Assembly: GCA_023441625.1 (NCBI GenBank)
Contig: JAEZOA010000014.1
Span: 1 to 11,894, forward strand
Source of the DNA: Bacillota bacterium
GTDB lineage: Bacteria; Bacillota; Clostridia; Acetivibrionales; DSM-1351
Direction of reading: 5' to 3'
Length of the DNA stretch: 11,894 nt
The notes beneath the pieces are model-generated. The model was given only the letters and a program-made list of their open reading frames with translations. It was not told the DNA's origin and did no database searches. The position numbers and the translations under genes were made by a program. Positions 1-5,534 of this stretch are shown piece after piece. The stretch's first letter is position 1; the number at the start of each line of letters is the position of its first letter.

Positions 1-127
1 ATAGAGATAGGCTTTATAAAAGACACTCAGATAGTAAAATGGATTCAGTATCGCTAGAGTATAATGAAGAACTATTATTGGAATTTTCCCGAAAAACTGC
101 CCAAAAATATAAGGAATGGATTACAGC
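1..127. repeat. 127-base terminal direct repeat (copy 1), circular-assembly seam
   Basis: Bases 1-127 are identical, base for base, to 11768-11894. The copies lie exactly at the two ends of the window and measure 127 bases, a common largest k-mer size in de Bruijn assemblers. The simplest reading is an overlap left when a circular path was opened. In the closed form 11767 is followed by 1, giving an 11,767-base circle. The exact match is seen directly; the assembler explanation is inference. A true pair of direct repeats cannot be excluded from sequence alone. Confidence 0.95.
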
Positions 128-130
128 ATA
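1..130 (+). pseudogene. C-terminal tail of an unidentified protein
   Basis: One plus-strand frame is open from the window start to a TAA at 128-130. Read across the seam it gives a polar, charged tail that includes MDSVSLEYNEELLLEFSRK and ends KYKEWITA. The composition looks like the end of a real amphipathic-helical protein, and the stop lies 67 bases before the HD-domain gene, a normal operon spacing. I do not recognise the family. Upstream, across the seam, the frame enters the opposite-strand transposase fragment and loses protein-like character, so the gene appears to be cut there. The ATG at 39 has no ribosome-binding site and is probably internal. Whether this stretch is coding at all is uncertain. 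Confidence 0.35.
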
Positions 131-197
131 AGCATTAAAAGCGTTTAATGGAGCATACTAAGGAAAAAGCCTAATTAAAAAGGGGACAAATTATAAA

Positions 198-590
198 ATG
201 ACAACTAATTCGAATATATTTTCAGAGATAAACCTCCATTTACTAGAAGATGAACAACCCTCATTATTTTTTAATCAGTTTTCCAAGCTACCTCTATTTA
301 ATCAATATCCTCTTAAGCTTCTTAACAACTTAAAGCAGACTAATCAATCTCCCAAACACCATCCAGAAGGCAATGTATGGAATCATACTATGCTGGTTCT
401 GGATGAAGCTGCAAAAGTAAAAGATAAAAGTCAAAATAAGAAGGTATTTATGTGGGCAGCATTACTACATGATATATGTACATTCCCGTTGGATGTTTTT
501 CAGCGGTTTTTTTATTTTATGATACACAGTAGTATATACACTAATACTAGTCATATATGTATAATCAATATTGTATATACTGTTATTTAA
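198..590 (+). pseudogene. HD-domain phosphohydrolase, 3' half lost
   Basis: The first 93 or so codons read as the start of a clostridial HDIG-type metal-dependent phosphohydrolase. They include HHPEGNVWNHTMLVLDEAAK, with the first metal-binding His, and then MWAALLHDI, the HD motif. As I recall the family, full-length members run to roughly 200 residues and continue with HDIGK or HDLGK. Here the similarity stops at the HD motif (about 476). The remaining 38 codons read through a terminator and the operator array of the nagA promoter, and the stop at 588-590 touches the nagA operator. The start ATG at 198 has a good AGGGGA site at 181-186. With the second half of the HD fold missing the product should be inactive. 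The substrate of the intact protein is unknown. Confidence 0.8.
486..513 (+). terminator. small intrinsic terminator before the nagA control region
   Basis: CCGTTG (486-491) pairs with CAGCGG (501-506) as six base pairs including one G-U, with a nine-base loop, followed directly by seven T (507-513). It begins just after the point where the HD gene loses similarity, so it probably belonged to whatever gene originally preceded nagA. The short stem makes it a moderate call. Confidence 0.5.
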
Positions 591-602
591 TTGTATAGAC
601 AA
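530..602. promoter_or_regulatory. operator array upstream of nagA, probable NagR sites
   Basis: Four 12-base sites related to the palindrome TTGTATATACAA start at 530 (TAGTATATACAC), 551 (TCATATATGTAT, the weakest), 571 (TTGTATATACTG) and 591 (TTGTATAGACAA), spaced 21, 20 and 20 bases. The last overlaps the -35 box of the nagA promoter and is identical to the promoter-proximal site of the nan cluster. The layout suggests binding of regulator dimers on one face of the helix. The likely binder is the GntR protein at 2218-2949. The first two sites are degenerate in AT-rich DNA and may not be functional. Confidence 0.6.
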
Positions 603-624
603 TTTAATTATTGTGGTATATAAT
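596..624 (+). promoter_or_regulatory. nagA promoter
   Basis: The -35 box TAGACA (596-601) and the perfect -10 box TATAAT (619-624) are separated by 17 bases. The -35 box lies inside the operator TTGTATAGACAA, so a bound repressor would block RNA polymerase. Transcription would start near 631, leaving a leader of about 160 bases before nagA. Confidence 0.75.
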
Positions 625-791
625 TAATTTAATTCATTGAAAATATGAAATAATAGACTATATATGATACTAATTCGCATAAAAAATATTGTAAATACTT
701 TTTACACTTTAGAAAAGTATAAGCTACAACCTAGAGAATATAGGAGCTTATAAAATCTACTTAAAAAATGTAATAGGAGTGGAGAATAAAA
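625..791 (+). other. long nagA leader with an imperfect hairpin
   Basis: About 160 AT-rich bases separate the -10 box from the GTG start. TATAAGCT (718-725) pairs with AGCTTATA (745-752), and inside it CCTA (730-733) pairs with TAGG (741-744), giving a two-part hairpin that ends about 40 bases before nagA. There is no U-run, and I see no known riboswitch signature. The role is unknown. Confidence 0.35.
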
Positions 792-1940
792 GTGAAAGCT
801 ATAATTAACGGAAAAATTGTTACTGAAAATGAGTTTTTAGAAAATAAGGTTCTAGTATATGACGATAAGATTATAGAATTTAGAGAACAGGAAACTGCTG
901 GGCAGTTACTTCAGACATGTGAAGAAGTAATTGATGCAAAAGGGAACTATGTTTCTCCAGGATTTATTGATATGCACATTCATGGATCAGGGGGGCATGA
1001 CGTAATGGATGGGACAGTTGAAAGTTTAACTGCAATAAGCAGTACTGTCGCTATAAATGGAGTTACCGGATTTCTTCCTACAACTATGACAATGAGTAAG
1101 GAAAAGATATATTCTGCACTTGATAATATAAGCTATTGCATGGGAAAAGAAGCACAAGGTGCAAAAATTTTAGGTGCTCATATGGAGGGACCCTTTGTAA
1201 ATAAAAAATATAAAGGAGCACAGGCTGAGGATTTTATAATAGAACCTAGTTTCAGTTTTATAGAAAAATACGCTGATATTATAAAAATAATTACATTAGC
1301 TCCTGAAATTGATAAGAACTTTAAATTTATATCAGAAGTAAAGGAAAAAACAAATATTATTTTGTCAATAGGGCATTCAAATGCAGAATATGAGCAAGCT
1401 ATGAAAGCAATAGAAAATGGTGTAAGTCATGCAACACATACTTTTAACGCAATGACGCCCTTGAACCATAGAAACCCAGGAGTTGTTGGAGCTATTTTTA
1501 ATTCAGAAATATATTGTGAATTGATTGCAGATAAAATACATGTACATCCAGCAATATTTAAAATATTAACGGCAATAAAGGGAATGGGTAAGATTATCTT
1601 AATAACAGATTCTATGAGGGCAGGCTGTCTTAACGATGGTATTTTTGAGCTTGGGGGTCAAAAGGTTATTGTTAAGGATAATTCTGCTAGACTTGAAGAT
1701 GGCATACTGGCAGGAAGTATTTTGAAACTTAATCAGGCTATTAAGAACTTTATGGATTGCACTGGGAAGGGAATGTGTGAGGCTATAAAATTGGCTTCCT
1801 TAAACCCTTCAAAAGAGTTAGGCATTGAAAAGCATAAAGGTAGTCTAGAGGTTGGAAAGGATTCAGATATAGTAATTTTAGATGAAGCATTTAATGTTCA
1901 ACAAACTATTGTAGAAGGAAAAACAGTATTCAGAATTTAA
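792..1940 (+). CDS. nagA: N-acetylglucosamine-6-phosphate deacetylase
   Basis: NagA is a cytosolic amidohydrolase that removes acetate from GlcNAc-6-P to give GlcN-6-P. Here it would act on GlcNAc-6-P made from sialic acid by NanE, or taken up as GlcNAc. The 382 residues match the family's usual length. Visible in order are PGFIDMHIHG (His62 and His64), HMEGP (Glu132), SIGHSNAEY (His195), ATHTFNAM (His216) and ITDSM (Asp273, the usual catalytic Asp). The spacing of these residues follows well-studied NagA enzymes. The start is GTG at 792, supported by GGAG at 781-784 and another AGGAG just upstream. It is the first gene of a nagA-nagB'-GntR operon, and nothing in it looks damaged. Confidence 0.96.
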   Translation: MKAIINGKIVTENEFLENKVLVYDDKIIEFREQETAGQLLQTCEEVIDAKGNYVSPGFIDMHIHGSGGHDVMDGTVESLTAISSTVAINGVTGFLPTTMTMSKEKIYSALDNISYCMGKEAQGAKILGAHMEGPFVNKKYKGAQAEDFIIEPSFSFIEKYADIIKIITLAPEIDKNFKFISEVKEKTNIILSIGHSNAEYEQAMKAIENGVSHATHTFNAMTPLNHRNPGVVGAIFNSEIYCELIADKIHVHPAIFKILTAIKGMGKIILITDSMRAGCLNDGIFELGGQKVIVKDNSARLEDGILAGSILKLNQAIKNFMDCTGKGMCEAIKLASLNPSKELGIEKHKGSLEVGKDSDIVILDEAFNVQQTIVEGKTVFRI

Positions 1941-1964
1941 CTACGGTTAAGGGGGTGCCTTAAA

Positions 1965-2189
1965 ATGAAATTAATTAAAGTGAATAATTACAACGAAATG
2001 AGCTGGAAGTCAGCAAATATATTAGCAAGCCAAATTACTTTAAAGTCAAATAGTGTTTTAGGATTAGTGACAGGTGACACTCCGCTAGGTATGTATAAAG
2101 AACTAGTTAAACTGTATAATAAAAAAGAATATACTATTGCTGGGAATTCAGGTAACGGGTATAATGAAGTTACGGTAAGAATTAGGTAA
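1965..2189 (+). pseudogene. nagB: glucosamine-6-phosphate deaminase, N-terminal remnant
   Basis: NagB converts GlcN-6-P to fructose-6-P and ammonia, the step after NagA. Only the start survives: MKLIKVNNYNEMSWKSA and LGLVTGDTPLGMYKELVK are clear NagB sequence, with GDTP in place of the usual GSTP of the phosphate-binding loop. After about residue 55 (near 2130-2142) similarity ends. About 20 unrelated residues follow to a TAG/TAA region at 2187, against roughly 240 residues for a full enzyme. The catalytic Asp and His residues of the missing part are absent, so no deaminase activity is expected. The ribosome-binding site (AAGGGGGTG, 1949-1957) is intact and the gene sits 24 bases after nagA. 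An internal deletion that kept the front of nagB and the downstream regulator is the simplest explanation. Confidence 0.85.
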
Positions 2190-2217
2190 TGTTCTAAGAA
2201 CTGTGGGGGTATTTAAA

Positions 2218-2949
2218 ATGATAGAAAAAAAATCATCAGTGCCAATTTATGTGCAATTAGAAGAATATATAAAGCAAAAAATTAAAGAACGAGTATACCT
2301 TTCAGGGGAATCTCTTCCAACCGAACGAGAACTTACGGAGCTTTTTGATGTTAGCAGGATGACTGTTAGGCAAGCGATTTCTAATCTTGTCCATCAGGGA
2401 GTTTTATATAAAATTCCGGGTAAAGGAGCCTTTGTTTCTAAAGAAGTAATAGAAAAAAAGTTAGAAATCCAGAGTTTTAGCCAAGACATGGAGAAAAGGG
2501 GGCTTACACCAAGTAGTAAAATCTTATATTTTGAAAAAATTACTCCAGATAATGAAATGAAGTTAAAACTCCAACTTTCTGAAAATGAACAAATTTATTT
2601 TATAAATAGATTAAGACTTGCAAATAATGAACCTATGGCTATTGAATACTGCTATTTGCCAGAAAAATATTATCCAGACCTGATGAAATATAATTTGGAG
2701 AAATGTTCTCTTTATACATTAATGAAGCAAGAATATCATGCCATCTTTAATTATATGAAGCAAGATATAAAAGCAATAAATATGAGCAAAAAAGAAGCAG
2801 AGATGCTATTAGGCAAGGCTAGAGGCTTTGGAATCGCTTCTTTTAGGACGATTTTTAATGATGAGGAGATCCCTGTTGAACATACTAAAACCATTTATAA
2901 CCCAGATAGATATACCTTTAATATGGTGTTTTTTAATACAAACCCTTAA
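2218..2949 (+). CDS. nagR: GntR-family (HutC/UTRA) regulator, probable NagR
   Basis: This 243-residue regulator has an N-terminal winged helix, including SLPTERELTELFDVSR, MTVRQAISNLVHQGVLYK and GKGAFVS, and a C-terminal UTRA ligand domain from about residue 80. In the family, NagR/YvoA-type members sense GlcN-6-P or GlcNAc-6-P and repress nag genes. Position in the nagA-nagB' operon supports the same role here. I place the start at ATG 2218 because GGGGG at 2205-2209 is its ribosome-binding site; a GTG at 2203 would lie inside that site. Its likely targets are the TTGTATATACAA-like arrays upstream of nagA and of the ABC transporter, so it would be autoregulated. The ligand is inferred from the family, not seen. 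Confidence 0.85.
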   Translation: MIEKKSSVPIYVQLEEYIKQKIKERVYLSGESLPTERELTELFDVSRMTVRQAISNLVHQGVLYKIPGKGAFVSKEVIEKKLEIQSFSQDMEKRGLTPSSKILYFEKITPDNEMKLKLQLSENEQIYFINRLRLANNEPMAIEYCYLPEKYYPDLMKYNLEKCSLYTLMKQEYHAIFNYMKQDIKAINMSKKEAEMLLGKARGFGIASFRTIFNDEEIPVEHTKTIYNPDRYTFNMVFFNTNP

Positions 2950-3043
2950 CTTAATGTAATTATTGACTTAATAAAGAATTGCGTTTCTACTGGAATGTCT
3001 ATAAAGAAAAATAAATAATTATTTTGCCACTTCATTTATATGC

Positions 3044-3093
3044 AAAGCCTCCAATCATCTAGGATATATTATCCATAGATTGGAGGCTTTTTT
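3044..3093 (+). terminator. intrinsic terminator of the nag operon
   Basis: A perfect 13-base-pair stem, AAAGCCTCCAATC (3044-3056) with GATTGGAGGCTTT (3078-3090), ends in six T (3088-3093). Inside the loop GGATA (3062-3066) can pair with TATCC (3070-3074). It lies 95 bases after the regulator gene and separates the nag operon from the nan cluster. Confidence 0.9.
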
Positions 3094-3402
3094 GCTATGA
3101 CAGTTTTTATGTTACACTTCAGAAGCCAAGAGTAGCTTTAGCGTCAATGATAATCACACTGCCTTCTTTAAAGTTTTATAGAATTTATTAGTATAATCTT
3201 ACTGTTTTGGATATACTATCGCTTGACCGAAAGGTCTATAAAAATATATATCATCTGTTTTTTCATTAAGACTTGTATTATGTGAAGAAAAAAGATACAT
3301 GAGTTTTTATAAACAAAACTATTAAACTTGATAAGATAGGATTTAAAGCTTTATTTAGAAATATCTAGATTTAATTGTTATAAATAAAATTGTACTGATA
3401 CA
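3094..3402. other. gene-free spacer between nag terminator and nan control region
   Basis: No credible gene is present. The DNA is AT-rich and shows stops in all frames. Two short minus-strand stretches look faintly protein-like: 34 codons at 3199-3300, and a short run near 3120-3165 that includes KEGSVIIIDAKATLGF. Neither has a ribosome-binding site or a length that would support a call. They could be decayed remnants of a lost gene. Confidence 0.5.
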
Positions 3403-3477
3403 TTGTATATACAACGAAAAATAATATATATACAATAGAAAATATTATATATACAATTTACTTTATTGTATAGACAA
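3403..3477. promoter_or_regulatory. four operators at exact 21-base spacing, nan control region
   Basis: Four 12-base sites start at 3403 (TTGTATATACAA, a perfect palindrome), 3424 (ATATATATACAA), 3445 (TTATATATACAA) and 3466 (TTGTATAGACAA). Every start-to-start distance is 21 bases, two turns of B-DNA, so all face the same side. The last overlaps the -35 box and is identical to the promoter-proximal site at nagA. The half-site ACAA is kept in all four. This is a strong sign of cooperative binding by a dimeric repressor, most likely the GntR protein just upstream. The identity of the binder is inferred. Confidence 0.8.
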
Positions 3478-3499
3478 TTTGCAAGGATGATGGTATAAT
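3471..3499 (+). promoter_or_regulatory. promoter of the sialic acid cluster
   Basis: TAGACA (3471-3476), a 17-base spacer and a perfect TATAAT (3494-3499) form a promoter built like the one of nagA; 16 bases (3465-3480) are identical to 590-605. The operator at 3466-3477 covers the -35 box. Transcription would start near 3506, about 70 bases before the first permease gene. Confidence 0.8.
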
Positions 3500-3537
3500 A
3501 AAACTTGTAACAAGGATATAATGTTCTACAATATTCA

Positions 3538-3551
3538 AGTAAACGATGCCA
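3538..3551. promoter_or_regulatory. possible CcpA catabolite-repression (cre) site
   Basis: AGTAAACGATGCCA fits the loose cre pattern TGNAANCGNWNNCW at every position except the first. It would lie about 30-45 bases downstream of the predicted transcription start, a location where CcpA acts as a roadblock in Firmicutes. One short match in AT-rich DNA is weak evidence. Confidence 0.35.
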
Positions 3552-3576
3552 TTATATTTGAAAGGAACGAGAGAAT

Positions 3577-4482
3577 ATGATAATGACAAGAAAGAAACCA
3601 ATGTCAGAAACGCGTAGGGATTCGCTTTTCGCACTTCTTGCAAGTGCACCGATGATTATTTACCTTTGCATTATCCTACTAATACCTGTAATTTGGGGTG
3701 TATCACTCAGCTTTACAAACAAATCTATCGGTGGTGTTGCTGAATTCATTGGTCTTGACAACTATGTCAAACTACTAAGTGACAAACAGTTTATAAGTTC
3801 AGCAGGAACTACTTTTCTTTACACAGCATTTTCAATTATGGGCAAAACAATTTTTGGTTTAATTATGGCACTGGCGCTCAATATAGAGTTTAAAGGCCGT
3901 GGTATTGCACGAGCTCTGCTTATTATTCCATGGACTCTGCCAAATATCGTTGCTGTACTGAATTGGCGTTGGATTTTCTCGGATACAGGCGGTGTTGCAA
4001 ATTATATCTTAAAATCACTAAACATTATTGATAAAGATCTTGTATGGTTTGGTAGCGCATCACTAGCGTTAATCGCTGTACTAGTTGTCAATGTATGGAG
4101 AGGAACACCGTTCTTCGGAATCTCCATTCTGGCAAAACTACAGACGATACCAAAGGATCACTATGAAGCAGCTGAAATTGATGGCGCTAACTTATGGCAG
4201 AAATTCCGTTATGTTACCTTCCCTGCAATTTCAGATGTTATTATGCTGACTGCACTGGTTTCAACCATTTGGACTATTAATGAGTTTGAGTCTGTATGGC
4301 TTTTAACAGGTGGTGGCCCAAGTGGTGCAACCCAACTCATCAGCATTTATAGTTACCGTACAGCGATGACAAGTATGCAACTTGGGCGTGGTGTGGCAGT
4401 TTCCGTATTGGCTATGCCAATACTTATTATCTTAATAAGTCTTGTCAGTAAAAAGATGCTTGCGCAGGATGATAAAAATTAG
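3577..4482 (+). CDS. ABC sugar transporter permease, MalF/UgpA type
   Basis: This 301-residue integral membrane protein is one of the two channel subunits of a CUT1-type carbohydrate importer. It has about six hydrophobic segments, beginning with one near residues 17-40. The cytoplasmic EAA loop that docks the ATPase is clear: HYEAAEIDGANLWQKFRYVT, with Glu197-Ala-Ala and the invariant Gly. The late motif LTGGGPSGATQLISIY is typical of the MalF-like partner. Start ATG 3577 follows AAAGGA at 3561-3566; the ATG two codons later is too far from that site. It is the first gene of the cluster, 14 bases before its partner. Given the nan genes downstream, sialic acid is the probable substrate, by context only. 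Confidence 0.92.
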   Translation: MIMTRKKPMSETRRDSLFALLASAPMIIYLCIILLIPVIWGVSLSFTNKSIGGVAEFIGLDNYVKLLSDKQFISSAGTTFLYTAFSIMGKTIFGLIMALALNIEFKGRGIARALLIIPWTLPNIVAVLNWRWIFSDTGGVANYILKSLNIIDKDLVWFGSASLALIAVLVVNVWRGTPFFGISILAKLQTIPKDHYEAAEIDGANLWQKFRYVTFPAISDVIMLTALVSTIWTINEFESVWLLTGGGPSGATQLISIYSYRTAMTSMQLGRGVAVSVLAMPILIILISLVSKKMLAQDDKN

Positions 4483-4496
4483 AGGAGGTATAGACA

Positions 4497-5330
4497 ATGA
4501 ATAAAAAACGTAAATTAACGAAATTTTTAAGTATTCTTTTTGTTTTAGTTTGTCTGATTGTATCTATGTTTCCAATTTATTGGATGCTAAATACCTCCTT
4601 GAAAGGGCAGGCGGAGATATATAGTAAAATACCAACGATGCTCCCCAAAAATATAAATTTTGAAAATTATAAATATCTATATCAGGAAACGCCTTTTCTT
4701 GGAGCTTTGAAGAATAGTTTTATTGTAGCGTTATGTGCCTCAATATTTTCGATATTTGTTGCATATCCTGCATCATATGCTGTTTCAAGAGTAAAATTCA
4801 GAGGTCGAAACCTGATGACTAAAAGTATTTTATATACTTATCTAATTCCTACCTCAGTACTGTATATACCACTTTTTATGCTAGTTTCTAAAATGGGGCT
4901 CACTAATTCAATCTGGGGCTTGGCGCTCATTTACCCGACCTTTACGCTGCCCTATGTGGCATGGATGCTTATCCCCCATGTTTCTTCCATTCCGGTAGAG
5001 ATTGAGGAGGCAGCCAAAGTGGATGGTAGCAGCAGGTTAGGATCAATGTACCGTATTGTATTTCCACTAACGCTGCCTGGAATTATTTCAACATTTATTT
5101 TTGCGTTCTCTATGTGTTGGGGTGAATATCTATATGCTTTAGTAAATGTCAGTGATACCGCTATGAAGACTTTCCCTCTCGTCATTTCAGGCTTAATTTA
5201 CGGAGATATATACCCATGGGGTCAGATAATGGCTGGGGCTATTACGGCATGTGTACCTATATTGATTGTATATATGCTGGCATCAAACTTTTTGGTTGGT
5301 GGAATTACTTCTGGTGGAGTAAAACAATAA
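4497..5330 (+). CDS. ABC sugar transporter permease, MalG type
   Basis: This 277-residue membrane protein is the second permease and pairs with the upstream one. A first transmembrane segment at about residues 9-30 is followed by five more. The EAA loop reads VEIEEAAKVDGSSRLGSMYR (Glu171-Ala-Ala), then FPLTLPGIIS, as in MalG-like subunits. A very strong AGAGGAGG site (4481-4488) overlaps the stop of the preceding gene's last codons, so translation may be coupled. No ATPase gene follows or precedes it, as is common for CUT1 importers in Firmicutes that share one MsmK-type ATPase made elsewhere. The DNA at 4486-4497, over the ribosome-binding site, resembles the nag/nan operator. Confidence 0.92.
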   Translation: MNKKRKLTKFLSILFVLVCLIVSMFPIYWMLNTSLKGQAEIYSKIPTMLPKNINFENYKYLYQETPFLGALKNSFIVALCASIFSIFVAYPASYAVSRVKFRGRNLMTKSILYTYLIPTSVLYIPLFMLVSKMGLTNSIWGLALIYPTFTLPYVAWMLIPHVSSIPVEIEEAAKVDGSSRLGSMYRIVFPLTLPGIISTFIFAFSMCWGEYLYALVNVSDTAMKTFPLVISGLIYGDIYPWGQIMAGAITACVPILIVYMLASNFLVGGITSGGVKQ

Positions 5331-5534
5331 ACTAATCCAACTCCAAGAATGTATTTAGCATATGTCTTCCGCCACAAATAACTCCCACTTCTATTTAATG
5401 GGAAAAAGCTGCACTATTATCTGGATAACGAGGTCTAAGATTCGAAGAAGCGGAAACACTTACCGAATCCAAGAACTCTGTTTATGAATATATATATATA
5501 AATATATATAAATAAAATGTAGAGGAGATTTAAT
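5331..5534. other. 204-base gap between permease and binding-protein genes
   Basis: This gap is unusually long for a transporter operon. It holds a weak inverted repeat, GATTCG (about 5431-5436) with CGAATC (5464-5469), and an alternating AT run near 5488-5512 just before the ribosome-binding site. I see no convincing promoter, terminator or operator. It could affect mRNA processing or separate expression of the binding protein. Confidence 0.4.

Noticed and set aside
2187..2217. Start of the GntR regulator at GTG 2203
   Set aside because: That GTG is part of the GTGGGGG ribosome-binding site serving the ATG at 2218, which has proper spacing.
3199..3300. Minus-strand 33-residue open frame that looks faintly protein-like, plus a nearby short run with KEGSVIIIDAKATLGF at about 3120-3165
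   Set aside because: Neither has a ribosome-binding site, a normal length or a family I recognise, and the two are in different frames. They may be decayed remnants, but I cannot support a gene.
3403..3477. CRISPR-like reading of the regularly spaced repeats
   Set aside because: The units are 12-base palindromes with 9-base gaps next to a promoter. This is far too short for repeats and spacers, and there are no cas genes.
3458..3649. Minus-strand open frame over the nan promoter
   Set aside because: It covers the operator, the promoter and the start of the permease gene, and has no protein-family features.
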